Shown here in pieces: positions 27,012 to 34,956 of a DNA stretch of 64,000 nucleotides (position 1 is the first letter of the stretch; every line of letters begins with the position of its first letter). Where the stretch lies: assembly GCA_039028895.1 (NCBI GenBank), contig JBCCHF010000032.1, forward strand, positions 14,947 to 78,946, given 5' to 3'. Below the pieces are notes generated by a model. It was not told the origin of the DNA. It worked only from the letters and a program-made list of their open reading frames with translations, and did not search any database. The translations under genes were made by a program, and so were the position numbers. The stretch is from JAHDCJ01 sp039028895 (lineage in GTDB: Bacteria; Bacteroidota; Bacteroidia; Chitinophagales; Saprospiraceae).

Positions 27012-28685
27012 CTACAAGTCAGTAATGCAGCCTAATGCTGCAGATGAAACGTTTTTTGCATATTTGTAAAGGGCTCCTGATTTGGATTTTAAAGCAGGTG
27101 GTTGCCAGGCTGCTTTTCGCTCCATTAATGCCTTTTCTGAAATGTGCAGTGTTATTTTGTTGGTGACTGCATCAAGTTCGATGATGTCTCCATTCTGTAC
27201 TAAAGCAATTGTTCCGCCTACCTGTGCTTCAGGACTTACGTGACCAACTACAAACCCGTGACTACCTCCGGAAAATCTGCCATCAGTGATCAATGCTACA
27301 TCTTTCCCGAGTCCGGCACCAATTATTGCACCTGTCGGTTTCAACATTTCCGGCATTCCCGGGCCTCCTTTGGGTCCGGAATACCGAATAACGATCACAT
27401 CTCCTTTTTTTACGGTACCATCTCCTATGCCTTCAATAGCAGAAAATTCATCATCAAATACCACTGCCGGTCCTTTAAATTTTTCGCCTTCTTTACCAGT
27501 AATTTTGGCAACTGCTCCTTCCGGGGAAAGGTTACCGTATAATATCTGCAGATGACCGTTTGCTTTTACCGGAGATTCCAAACCGAAAAACACTTGCTGT
27601 CCTTGTTTGAGTGAAGGCGCTTCAATCAGGTTTTCTTCCAGAGTTTTTCCAGTAACGGTCATACAATCGCCATCCAGAAACCCTTTTTCAAGGAGATATT
27701 TCATGACTCCCGGTGTGCCGCCTACGTTGTGGAGATCTTCCATCATATATTTTCCGGAAGGTTTGAGATCAGCCAGAAGTGGTGTATTATCACTGATATC
27801 CTGAATGTCATTCAGCGAAAAGTCAACGCCAACAGCATTGGCCATAGCCAGAATATGCAGAACGGCATTGGTCGAACCGCCTAGTGCTACAATAGTAGTA
27901 ACGGCATTGCGGTAAGCAGATTTGGTCATGATATCTCCTGGCTTGATATCATTTTCGAGCAAGACTCTCAACGCAGCTCCAATTCGATCGCATTCTGCTT
28001 TTTTATCGAGGCTGACTGCAGGAGCTGAAGAACTGAAGGGTAAAGACATACCCATGGCTTCAATAGCTGATGACATAGTGTTAGCTGTAAACATTCCGCC
28101 ACAAGCCCCTGCGCCCGGACATGAATTTGTGATTACTCCTTCGTAATCGTTATCGGAAATCTCACCGCGCAATTTCTTACCATAAGCTTCGAAAGCAGAT
28201 ATGATAGACAGCTGTTCATTTTTGTAGCAGCCGGGTTTTATTGTCCCGCCATAGACGAGGATTGAAGGTCGATTCAATCTTCCCAGCGCAATCATTGCTC
28301 CTGGCATATTTTTATCACACCCAACTACCGTTATCAGGCCATCGTAATAATGAGCACCTGCCACAGCCTCGATAGAGTCAGCGATTATCTCACGAGAAAC
28401 CAGGGAATAACGCATACCTGGAGTTCCATTTGAAATGCCGTCACTAACACCAATCGTGTTAAAGATCAAACCGACCAGTTCGTGGGCGTTCACCCCAGCC
28501 TTAACCAGTTTCGCCAGGTCATTCAAATGCATATTGCAGGTATTGCCTTCGTAGCCTGTACTAACGATACCAATGAGAGGCTTGGCCAGGTCTTTCCTGG
28601 TAAGGCCGAGCCCAAGCAACATCGCCTGAGCACCCGGTTGCGAAACATCCTGCGTAATACGCTTGCTATACTTATTAAGCTCCAT
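27012..28685 (-). CDS. ilvD: Dihydroxy-acid dehydratase
   Basis: This 557-residue Fe-S enzyme dehydrates dihydroxyisovalerate and dihydroxymethylvalerate to the 2-oxo acids. Cluster-binding Cys lie in [24 protein letters not shown] and [18 protein letters not shown]. The C-terminal swivel domain has [12 protein letters not shown] and [20 protein letters not shown]. It overlaps the end of ilvE by 11 bp, which indicates translational coupling in the ilv operon. Confidence 0.97.
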   Translation of the reverse strand: MELNKYSKRITQDVSQPGAQAMLLGLGLTRKDLAKPLIGIVSTGYEGNTCNMHLNDLAKLVKAGVNAHELVGLIFNTIGVSDGISNGTPGMRYSLVSREIIADSIEAVAGAHYYDGLITVVGCDKNMPGAMIALGRLNRPSILVYGGTIKPGCYKNEQLSIISAFEAYGKKLRGEISDNDYEGVITNSCPGAGACGGMFTANTMSSAIEAMGMSLPFSSSAPAVSLDKKAECDRIGAALRVLLENDIKPGDIMTKSAYRNAVTTIVALGGSTNAVLHILAMANAVGVDFSLNDIQDISDNTPLLADLKPSGKYMMEDLHNVGGTPGVMKYLLEKGFLDGDCMTVTGKTLEENLIEAPSLKQGQQVFFGLESPVKANGHLQILYGNLSPEGAVAKITGKEGEKFKGPAVVFDDEFSAIEGIGDGTVKKGDVIVIRYSGPKGGPGMPEMLKPTGAIIGAGLGKDVALITDGRFSGGSHGFVVGHVSPEAQVGGTIALVQNGDIIELDAVTNKITLHISEKALMERKAAWQPPALKSKSGALYKYAKNVSSAALGCITDL

Positions 28686-29577
28686 AGGTCAAGGCTGTTT
28701 GCGGAACGTATTGCTTTTTGTGGATCAATTGCTGGTAAGCTTTTGACAAGCGATAACCACTAGTCGCAGGCCATGCTTTTGCGAATGGAATATCATCGAG
28801 GGATTCAATGCCACAGACTTCGGTTGCTGTGCCTACGAAAAAGGCGGCATCTGCCCCTTTAACCTCGTCAGGTGTGAAAAACTTTTCCTTTACAGGAATG
28901 CCTAGTTCGTTAGCCAGGTCCATGATGGTAGCTCTTGTGATGCCTGGTAGAATATTACCGGGCGGACTGGTGAAAAGTATACCCCCGTTCTCAAAAAAGA
29001 AATTGGCACCCGGCCCTTCAGCAACATATCCGTTGACGTCCAGCAAAAGGGCTTCGTCGTATCCTCTTTCTCTGGCTTCAACCGAGGCAAGAATGGAGTT
29101 GACGTAATGACCCGAAACTTTAGCCTCCACGACACAAGACCTTGGATCAGGTCGGCGATAAGGCGAGATGGTAACTTTTATCAATTGGTCGCCCAGAAAT
29201 TTATCCCATACCCAAGCCATCATTGCAAAATTGCTTTTTTTCCCAGGCGTCAATGACATACAAGGATCCATATAAACCAGAGGCCGGATATAAGCATTCG
29301 CAAAGTGGTTCCTTTCCAGCAATTCGTAATTGATGTCAATCAGCTGTTCTACAGAATAGTCAAAAGGAATCTTCATTTGACGAGCCGACCAAACCAGTCT
29401 TTCATAATGCTCACGAGCTTTGAAAATGGAAACGCCTACTTCTGTGTCATAGGATCTGATGCCTTCAAAAACTCCAAGGCCATAGTGCATGGTCTGGTTA
29501 TACAAATTGGAACCTGCCTTTTCAGGAGATACCCATTGTCCGTCGAGATAAATTATAGTGTCGTTATTATAATACAT
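28675..29577 (-). CDS. ilvE: Branched-chain amino acid aminotransferase
   Basis: The 300-residue class IV PLP aminotransferase performs the final amination of valine, isoleucine and leucine. It has the [11 protein letters not shown] substrate loop, the [32 protein letters not shown] block and [12 protein letters not shown]. The lysine that normally carries PLP in this family lies in the [12 protein letters not shown] region. It is the first structural gene of the ilv operon, following an approximately 430-bp leader with two attenuators. Confidence 0.96.
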   Translation of the reverse strand: MYYNNDTIIYLDGQWVSPEKAGSNLYNQTMHYGLGVFEGIRSYDTEVGVSIFKAREHYERLVWSARQMKIPFDYSVEQLIDINYELLERNHFANAYIRPLVYMDPCMSLTPGKKSNFAMMAWVWDKFLGDQLIKVTISPYRRPDPRSCVVEAKVSGHYVNSILASVEARERGYDEALLLDVNGYVAEGPGANFFFENGGILFTSPPGNILPGITRATIMDLANELGIPVKEKFFTPDEVKGADAAFFVGTATEVCGIESLDDIPFAKAWPATSGYRLSKAYQQLIHKKQYVPQTALTYGA

Positions 29578-29596
29578 AGCTGAAGTTTATGTGAAA

Positions 29597-29650
29597 CTAG
29601 GCTGGTTTGGCCATTCTTCCAGTTAAAAAATCAAGGAGTTTACGATTCAT
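29597..29650 (-). CDS. Possible 17-codon upstream ORF before ilvE
   Basis: An ATG at 29650 opens a 17-codon frame, MNRKLLDFLTGRMAKPA, that stops 19 bp before the ilvE start codon. It contains a Leu-Leu pair but is not rich in Ile or Val and has no terminator after it. It might couple translation into ilvE or be chance. Confidence 0.2.
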   Translation of the reverse strand: MNRKLLDFLTGRMAKPA

Positions 29651-29735
29651 ATTTTGAAGAAAAAAGTCATTAAGTGCTGATAGTCAATTTTTTACAAAAA
29701 CCAATTTTACAGTGCCCAAATATTCGTGAAACCCA

Positions 29736-29771
29736 AAAAGCCTTTCTCAATTGATGGTGAGAAAGGCTTTT
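29736..29771 (-). terminator. ilv attenuator 2: intrinsic terminator
   Basis: A perfect 14-bp stem (AAAAGCCTTTCTCA at 29736-29749 against TGAGAAAGGCTTTT at 29758-29771, 8-nt loop) reads on the minus strand as a G/C-containing hairpin followed by a run of five T. It begins 23 nt after the second leader-peptide stop. Its ascending arm can instead pair with the sequence at the leader stop (see antiterminator 2). Confidence 0.88.
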
Positions 29772-29799
29772 CAGGCTACATAAACGTCCATTTCTCACC
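29756..29799 (-). promoter_or_regulatory. ilv attenuator 2: antiterminator pairing
   Basis: On the minus strand GGTGAGAAA (29799-29791, overlapping the leader-2 stop) is perfectly complementary over 9 nt to TTTCTCACC (29764-29756), the ascending arm and loop edge of terminator 2. Forming this helix would disrupt the terminator. This is the segment 2:3 alternative of classical leader-peptide attenuation. Segment 2 also has a weaker upstream partner around the last Ile codon and CCC (segment 1). Confidence 0.75.
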
Positions 29800-29857
29800 C
29801 TGGTGGGATGACGATAATTACGACGATTACGATAATATTCAGGATTCTGTTTTTCAT
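29795..29857 (-). CDS. ilv leader peptide 2
   Basis: The 20-residue ORF MKNRILNIIVIVVIIVIPPG has 7 Ile, 4 Val and 1 Leu, with nine consecutive Ile/Val codons (residues 9-17 run I-V-I-V-V-I-I-V-I, preceded by I8). It lies between attenuator terminator 1 and terminator 2, in the ilv direction. Such a composition next to a terminator is the hallmark of an IlvL-type attenuation peptide: ribosome stalling for lack of charged Ile- or Val-tRNA would free the antiterminator. The Pro-Pro-Gly end could itself slow the ribosome. Confidence 0.88.
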   Translation of the reverse strand: MKNRILNIIVIVVIIVIPPG

Positions 29858-29875
29858 TGGATGACGGTAATAACG

Positions 29876-29913
29876 AAAAAAGCCTTTCCGAATGTTTCCG
29901 GAAAGGCTTTTTT
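29876..29913 (-). terminator. ilv attenuator 1: intrinsic terminator
   Basis: A perfect 15-bp stem (29876-29890 against 29899-29913, 8-nt loop) with core GCCTTTCCG/CGGAAAGGC reads on the minus strand into a T6 run. It lies 34 nt after the first leader-peptide stop. No plus-strand gene lies just upstream of it, so its job is most likely transcription attenuation of ilv. Confidence 0.9.
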
Positions 29914-29941
29914 ATTTCACGTGATATAAAGACATTTCCGG
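29898..29941 (-). promoter_or_regulatory. ilv attenuator 1: antiterminator pairing
   Basis: On the minus strand CCGGAAA (29941-29935) can pair with TTTCCGG (29904-29898), the ascending arm of terminator 1, which would block the 3:4 terminator hairpin. The adjoining CTTTAT/ATAAA stretch may extend the helix. This is the segment 2:3 antiterminator expected for leader-peptide attenuation. Confidence 0.72.
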
Positions 29942-29974
29942 TAGTGCTTAAGTCACTACAATTACTACGGAAAT
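29934..29974 (-). promoter_or_regulatory. ilv attenuator 1: pause (1:2) hairpin
   Basis: On the minus strand ATTTCCGTAGT (29974-29964, lying within leader-1 codons 12-15) pairs with ACTACCGGAAAT (29945-29934) over 11 bp with one bulged C. This is the segment 1:2 hairpin. A ribosome stalled on the Ile/Val codons at 14-18 would mask segment 1 and release segment 2 for the antiterminator. A shorter GTAGTG/CACTAC hairpin is also possible at the leader stop. Confidence 0.7.
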
Positions 29975-30007
29975 GACAATAATTAATATGTTCATTATTT
30001 GTTTCAT
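29948..30007 (-). CDS. ilv leader peptide 1
   Basis: The 19-residue ORF MKQIMNILIIVISVVIVVT has 6 Ile, 5 Val and 1 Leu. It starts about 10 nt after the predicted transcription start and is followed by overlapping 1:2, 2:3 and 3:4 RNA pairings that end in a terminator. It is the first of two leader peptides in series upstream of ilvE. By the E. coli ilv/his/trp logic, its translation senses Ile and Val tRNA charging; that is inferred from architecture, not shown. Confidence 0.9.
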   Translation of the reverse strand: MKQIMNILIIVISVVIVVT

Positions 30008-30023
30008 GCTAAACGAGTCGATA

Positions 30024-30052
30024 AATATATAGGGAGTTTTTGATGTTGTCAA
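30024..30052 (-). promoter_or_regulatory. ilv operon promoter
   Basis: On the minus strand TTGACA (30052-30047) is separated by 17 bp from TATATT (30029-30024), a near-ideal sigma70-like pair. It also fits the Bacteroidota layout, with TTG 20 bp before TATATTTA. Predicted initiation near 30017 puts leader peptide 1 about 10 nt downstream. The promoter lies 37 bp beyond the GH3 gene stop. Confidence 0.72.
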
Positions 30053-30089
30053 CCCCTTGCAGCAAATTTTCTGTTTTTCATAATAACTA

Positions 30090-31604
30090 TTACCCGAATT
30101 CCAACATTAGGATTTCCTCGATCATTTCCCTTGAATTCGACAATCTTGGGATCTTGTATTGGAGGCCATTTTTACCTTTGGAGTGCATCCAACGTTCAAA
30201 GCCACCTTTTGGTAATTCTACCACCTGCAGTGGTTCAAACATCATATTTCGCTTACGGCGTGAATAATAGTCTGAATTAAACTGTTGGAGATTCTTGTCC
30301 AGAATACGCGCAAAATCTTCAAGATTGCCTGGTGGTTTTTCAAATTCTACCAACCATTGGTAGCCATTCAATTCGCGGCCAACAGGATAGCGTGGCGCAG
30401 CTGTATAGTCTTTGATGCTGGCATTAAATGCCTTGCAGGTTTCTGACAATGCTCGATCTGTATGTTCACTGGTAACGATTTCGCCGAAGAGATTAATAAA
30501 TTGTCCAATTCTTCCGGTTACGCGAATCCGGAACGGGGATAGCGATGTAAATTTGACCCGGTCTCCAAGTACATACCGCCACAAACCGCTGTTGGTACTG
30601 ATAATGATGGCGTATTCTTTATCCAGTTCTACATTTTCTATGCCGCAGGAATCCGGATTCGGGTCATTGATTTCCTCTACCGGAACAAACTCATAGAAAA
30701 CTCCATTATCCAATAATAGCAGCATATCATCATCCTGAGATCTGTCCTGAACAGCAAAAAATCCTTCGGAAGCATTGTAAATATTGCGGTAGTGAATTTG
30801 ATCGGAAGGCAATAAAGCCTTAAACGTTTCCCGGTAAGGATTGAAGTCCATCCCTCCGTGTTGGAATAGTGTGAGATTTGGCCACACATCCAGTAAATGG
30901 TCCTTGCCTGTTATTTCTAGAACGCGGCGGAAGAGCATCAAAATCCAGGTGGGCATTCCGCTAACACTGGTAACTGGTTCCTTAGAGGCCAGGTGAGCAA
31001 TCTTTTCGATCTTAGCTTCCATATCCGGCATAAGTGCAGTCTTGAAATCAGGTGTTAAAAACAGGCGGCCAACCGGGATCATTTTATCAATTAATAAGGC
31101 TGAAATATCTGCAAAAACAGCATCAGGATAACCTTCTTCAGTTTTGTAGTTCCCTCCCAGGATAAGGGCCTTGCCTTTGAAAATTTTTGCTTCAGGATGT
31201 CGATATCTGAACAGGGTCATCGAGTCTCGGGTTCCCTGGTTATGGCAGGTCTTTAGGTTGGCTACCGTCACTGGAAGAAACTTGGACTTGGCACCTGAAG
31301 TACCTGAAGTTTCTGCAAACCATTTTGCCCTTCCTGGCCACAAAATATGTTTTTCGCCATGAAGCATTTGTTCGATATAAGGCTTCAGCGAATCGTAAGT
31401 CTGAATTGGAACTGCCTTGCGGAATTCATCATAGCTACTGATGGATTTGTAGTTATGTTGTTTGCCCCATGCGGTATTGTGAGATTTTCTCAGTAATTGT
31501 TGTAGCCAGCGTTCCTGGGTTCTGACAGGATGTTTCATGAATTGCATGATACGTGGCAAATTGAGTTTTAGCCACCATTGCATTCCAGAATCCACAAGTT
31601 TCAT
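30090..31604 (-). CDS. GH3 family acyl-acid amido synthetase-like protein
   Basis: The 504-residue protein matches the GH3 family (plant auxin-responsive acyl-adenylate/amino-acid ligases). It has the ATP/AMP phosphate loop ETSGTSGAKSKFLPVT near residue 100, an adenylate-binding YNASEGFFAVQ segment near 280, and YRYVLGDRVKF near 350. GH3 enzymes adenylate a carboxylic acid and join it to an amino acid. Bacterial members have unknown substrates. It follows uvrA by 96 bp on the same strand. There is no signal peptide. Confidence 0.9.
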   Translation of the reverse strand: MKLVDSGMQWWLKLNLPRIMQFMKHPVRTQERWLQQLLRKSHNTAWGKQHNYKSISSYDEFRKAVPIQTYDSLKPYIEQMLHGEKHILWPGRAKWFAETSGTSGAKSKFLPVTVANLKTCHNQGTRDSMTLFRYRHPEAKIFKGKALILGGNYKTEEGYPDAVFADISALLIDKMIPVGRLFLTPDFKTALMPDMEAKIEKIAHLASKEPVTSVSGMPTWILMLFRRVLEITGKDHLLDVWPNLTLFQHGGMDFNPYRETFKALLPSDQIHYRNIYNASEGFFAVQDRSQDDDMLLLLDNGVFYEFVPVEEINDPNPDSCGIENVELDKEYAIIISTNSGLWRYVLGDRVKFTSLSPFRIRVTGRIGQFINLFGEIVTSEHTDRALSETCKAFNASIKDYTAAPRYPVGRELNGYQWLVEFEKPPGNLEDFARILDKNLQQFNSDYYSRRKRNMMFEPLQVVELPKGGFERWMHSKGKNGLQYKIPRLSNSREMIEEILMLEFG

Positions 31605-31700
31605 AGAGCGAAGGTTTTTGGAAATCGAGAGAAGTTCAACAGTTTTCCAGCTAAAATTAGGCTTTTTTAATCTTCGGAATCGAAATTTTCGACGAACGTA

Positions 31701-34553
31701 TTATTTCTGGTTGAGTTCCAGTTTCAAAAAGCGACCGGTATGACTTTTTTTGTTTTTGGCGACCTTTTCGGGTGTACCTGCGCAAACTATGGTACCGCCT
31801 CTATGGCCTCCTTCGGGGCCAATATCGATAATGTAGTCGGCTACTTTGATTACATCGAGGTTATGCTCAATAATTAACACCGTATTGCCTTTATCAACCA
31901 GGATATTGAGCACATTAAGGAGCATTCTAATGTCTTCAAAATGGAGTCCGGTCGTTGGTTCATCGAGAATGTAAAGAGTATTTCCCGTGTCTTTCTTGGA
32001 TAACTCTTCCGCCAATTTAACGCGCTGAGCTTCGCCACCAGAAATGGTTGTAGCCGTTTGTCCTAGGGTAATATAGCCCAAACCGACATCCTTGAGCGTT
32101 TTCATTTTGCGATAGATCTTCGGAATGTTTTCGAAGAAATCAGTGGCTTCGCTGACGGTCATATCCAATACATCTGATATTGACTTGCCTTTGTACAGCA
32201 CCTCAAGAGTTTCCCGATTATAGCGTCTGCCTAGACAGGTTTCACAATCGACCTGGACATCAGGGAGGAAGTTCATTTCAATGACACGCTTGCCAGCCCC
32301 ATGACAGGTTTCGCAGCGGCCGCCCTTGACATTAAAGGAAAAACGGCCAGGTTTGTAGCCTCTGATTTTGGCTTCGGGTAAACCAGCAAAAATCGACCGA
32401 ATATCTGTAAACACCCCGGTATAGGTAGCCGGATTCGACCTTGGTGTTCGACCAATTGGTGATTGGTCAATTTCAATGACCTTATCGACATCCTTGATGC
32501 CTCTTATTTTCTGGTAGGCCAGTGGATTTTTACGGCTTTTATAAAAATGCTGTCGCAAGATGGGGTAGAGTGTATCGTTGATCAGGGTCGATTTTCCACT
32601 TCCAGAAACCCCGGTGACACAACAGAATGTTCCTAAAGGGATCTTAAGATTAACTTTTTTCAGATTATTGCCAGTAGCACCAATCAATTCAAGGAATTTA
32701 CCATTCCCAGGACGCCTTTCTGAGGGGACCTCTATCTGCTTATGATCATTAAGGTATTGTGCAGTTATGGTCTCGGCATCTACAAAAGAAGCGGGAACGC
32801 CTTGTGCGACCAGTTCGCCCCCATGTTTACCAGCTCCTGGTCCCAGGTCGATCAGATAATCAGAAGCCAGCATGATTTCTTTGTCATGCTCTACTACCAA
32901 AACTGTATTTCCTATATCTGCCAGTTCGCGTAAAGCTTCAATCAATTTTTGGTTATCCCGTTGATGCAGACCGATACTCGGTTCGTCAAGGATGTAAGTA
33001 ATTCCGGTTAACTGTGATCCGATTTGTGTTGCCAACCTGATTCGTTGAGACTCCCCTCCTGAAAGCGTGCGAGCAGGGCGATTAAGCGCGAGATAGTCTA
33101 AGCCGACATTCAGCAAAAAGCCTAACCTGAGTTTGAGTTCTTTAAGGATATCTCGGCCAATAGCCTTTTGTCGGCTGTTGAGTTTGGGCTCTACTTCTGC
33201 TACCCAATTGGCTAAAACGCCAATGTCCATTTCCGCTATTTCGGCGATATTTCTTTCTCCAACCTTGAAATGAAGAGATTCCTTTTTTAGGCGGTACCCA
33301 TCGCATTCCGGACAAGTAACAATCGACATAAAGCTTTCGGCCCACCGCCTGATCTTATCGGAGGTGGAGTCATTATACCAGCGTTTCAGCATATTGACCA
33401 GGCCTTCATAAGCGAGGTTATACGAGTAATCCCCTTTTCCGAAATTCATGCTTACATCGAGGCTGTCATTCCCACCATATAATATGGTATCCAGGGCTTC
33501 TTCAGGAATCTGGCTGATGGGTGTTGAAAGGGTGAATTTGTATTTTTTGGCAATGACCCGGAGTTGCTTAAAAGTCATATTGTCGCGAACTTCCCCGAAA
33601 GGGGCGATCCCAACCTGATTGATTGATTTTTCCTTATCGGGGATGACAAGATTCATGTCCACCTGGTGGATCTTGCCCAAACCTTTACATGACGGACAAG
33701 CACCATAAGGAGAATTAAAAGAAAAAGCATTTGGAGAAGGTTCCTCATATGAAATGCCAGAATCGGGGCACATCAAATGCTTGCTATAAGGTGCAGTTTC
33801 TCCACTTTCGCTATCAAGGATTATGATAAGTCCTTTGCCAAGTTTCAAGGATGTCTGCAATGATGCTGCCAGCCTGTCTTTTTTCGAGGTTGACACTGAA
33901 ATCCGGTCAACCACCACCTCTATATCATGTGTTTTATAACGATCGATCTGCATTCCTGGCGTTATATCAATTATTTCGCCATCAACTCTGACTTTGGTAT
34001 ATCCTTGTTTGCGGATTTGCTCGAATAACTCACGGTAATGGCCTTTACGTGCTCGGACAAGAGGCGCGAGGAAAACAATTTTCCGGTTATTGAATTTTTC
34101 AAAGATTTGTTGGATCATTTGTGCTTCGGAAAAGCGGACCATTTTCTTCCCGGTAACATAAGAGTAGGCTTCTCCAATTCTTGCAAAAAGCAATCTGAAA
34201 AAATCATAGATCTCGGTAACTGTACCTACCGTCGATCTGGGGTTGCGGCTTGTCGTCTTTTGTTCGATCGAAATGACGGGACTCAGGCCTGTGATCTTTT
34301 CGACATCAGGTCTTTCCATTTCACCTATAAACTGGCGGGCATAGGCTGTAAAGGTTTCCATATAACGCCTTTGACCTTCGGCATAAATGGTGTCGAATGC
34401 CAATGAAGACTTCCCACTACCGCTGATACCAGTGATCACCACCATTTGGTTGCGCGGTATGTTTACATCAAGGTCTTTTAGATTATGTACCCTAGCTCCG
34501 ATGACTTCGATGTACCCGTGTTCTTCCCCGTTTTGCTTATTCTTTTTACTCAT
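31701..34553 (-). CDS. uvrA: Excinuclease ABC subunit A
   Basis: UvrA is the damage-recognition ATPase of nucleotide excision repair. Both ABC domains are present: Walker A GISGSGKSSLAFD and GVSGSGKSTLIND, and two signature motifs (LSGGESQRIRLA, ISGGEAQRVKLA). The second zinc site (CETC...CETC) is intact. In the first, the usual CPxC reads CPDS, so one Cys ligand is missing, a variant I believe occurs in Bacteroidota. The ORF opens upstream at 34613, but a promoter -7 element at 34602-34609 lies inside that extension. The ATG at 34553 (MSKKNKQ, 950 residues) is therefore the likely start. Confidence 0.97.
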   Translation of the reverse strand: MSKKNKQNGEEHGYIEVIGARVHNLKDLDVNIPRNQMVVITGISGSGKSSLAFDTIYAEGQRRYMETFTAYARQFIGEMERPDVEKITGLSPVISIEQKTTSRNPRSTVGTVTEIYDFFRLLFARIGEAYSYVTGKKMVRFSEAQMIQQIFEKFNNRKIVFLAPLVRARKGHYRELFEQIRKQGYTKVRVDGEIIDITPGMQIDRYKTHDIEVVVDRISVSTSKKDRLAASLQTSLKLGKGLIIILDSESGETAPYSKHLMCPDSGISYEEPSPNAFSFNSPYGACPSCKGLGKIHQVDMNLVIPDKEKSINQVGIAPFGEVRDNMTFKQLRVIAKKYKFTLSTPISQIPEEALDTILYGGNDSLDVSMNFGKGDYSYNLAYEGLVNMLKRWYNDSTSDKIRRWAESFMSIVTCPECDGYRLKKESLHFKVGERNIAEIAEMDIGVLANWVAEVEPKLNSRQKAIGRDILKELKLRLGFLLNVGLDYLALNRPARTLSGGESQRIRLATQIGSQLTGITYILDEPSIGLHQRDNQKLIEALRELADIGNTVLVVEHDKEIMLASDYLIDLGPGAGKHGGELVAQGVPASFVDAETITAQYLNDHKQIEVPSERRPGNGKFLELIGATGNNLKKVNLKIPLGTFCCVTGVSGSGKSTLINDTLYPILRQHFYKSRKNPLAYQKIRGIKDVDKVIEIDQSPIGRTPRSNPATYTGVFTDIRSIFAGLPEAKIRGYKPGRFSFNVKGGRCETCHGAGKRVIEMNFLPDVQVDCETCLGRRYNRETLEVLYKGKSISDVLDMTVSEATDFFENIPKIYRKMKTLKDVGLGYITLGQTATTISGGEAQRVKLAEELSKKDTGNTLYILDEPTTGLHFEDIRMLLNVLNILVDKGNTVLIIEHNLDVIKVADYIIDIGPEGGHRGGTIVCAGTPEKVAKNKKSHTGRFLKLELNQK

Positions 34554-34601
34554 GTCTGGATATGTCCTCCGGCCCTGGAATTTCCCCTTTGAACCAAACC
34601 G

Positions 34602-34609
34602 CAAAAATA
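34602..34609 (-). promoter_or_regulatory. Putative uvrA promoter, -7 element
   Basis: TATTTTTG on the minus strand matches TAnnTTTG. The -33 position has only a partial match (CTGT/CCTG). Initiation near 34595 would leave a 5' UTR of about 42 nt to the ATG at 34553 and exclude the longer frame start. Confidence 0.5.
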
Positions 34610-34642
34610 GCAAAAAGTTTTTGGAAAAAACAGGAAAGTTAT

Positions 34643-34805
34643 CTCCCCTAACCCTACCTTCAGGAGAGGAACAACAGCGAAATTATGGGGAATTAGCGGT
34701 TGAGTGAATTGGAGGAAAACTCAAATTCAAAACCAAGGTCAAATTCAAAGGGACGACAGGTGGTGGTCAATTCCCTTCTCCTGCGAAGAGAAGGGTTAGG
34801 GTTAC
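34643..34805. repeat. Pair of related inverted palindromic repeat elements
   Basis: 34643-34670 carries CTAACCCT next to CTTCAGGAGAGGA. 34771-34805 carries the same kind of element reversed, with its own 8-bp hairpin (CCCTTCTC at 34773-34780 against GAGAAGGG at 34788-34795) and AGGGTTAG complementary to the first. Between them (34671-34770) I see nothing coding. The CAGGAGAGGAA core recurs in every unit of the array at 63658-64000, which suggests one genome-wide intergenic repeat family. Confidence 0.6.
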
Positions 34806-34929
34806 GGTGGTGCCAGAAATGTAAAACTTCCGTCCTAATTTTGTTATTTCTCAGTTTTAACCCTTAATGGCATGACTTTTGGGCAGAATTGAATGCACTT
34901 TAATCATTGGGAAAATTGCTCCCGATAAC

Positions 34930-34937
34930 TATATTTG
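34930..34937 (+). promoter_or_regulatory. Putative promoter of the M48 lipoprotein pair, -7 element
   Basis: TATATTTG matches TAnnTTTG, with TTGG 19 bp upstream as a one-mismatch -33. Initiation near 34944 leaves a very short 5' UTR. A four-codon ORF (ATG at 34953, stopping at TAA) overlaps the gene's own ATG at 34957 in another frame. Confidence 0.5.
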
Positions 34938-34956
34938 CACCCTAAACCCAATATGA

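Noticed and set aside
29726..29929. Plus-strand 67-codon ORF across the ilv leader
   Set aside because: It runs through both terminator hairpins and is the antisense image of leader peptide 2; the minus-strand attenuator explains the region fully.
31605..31700. 13-nt palindrome TCGAAATTTTCGA between uvrA and GH3 genes considered as a LexA-type operator
   Set aside because: It lies downstream of uvrA and not at its promoter, and does not match a LexA box I can support.
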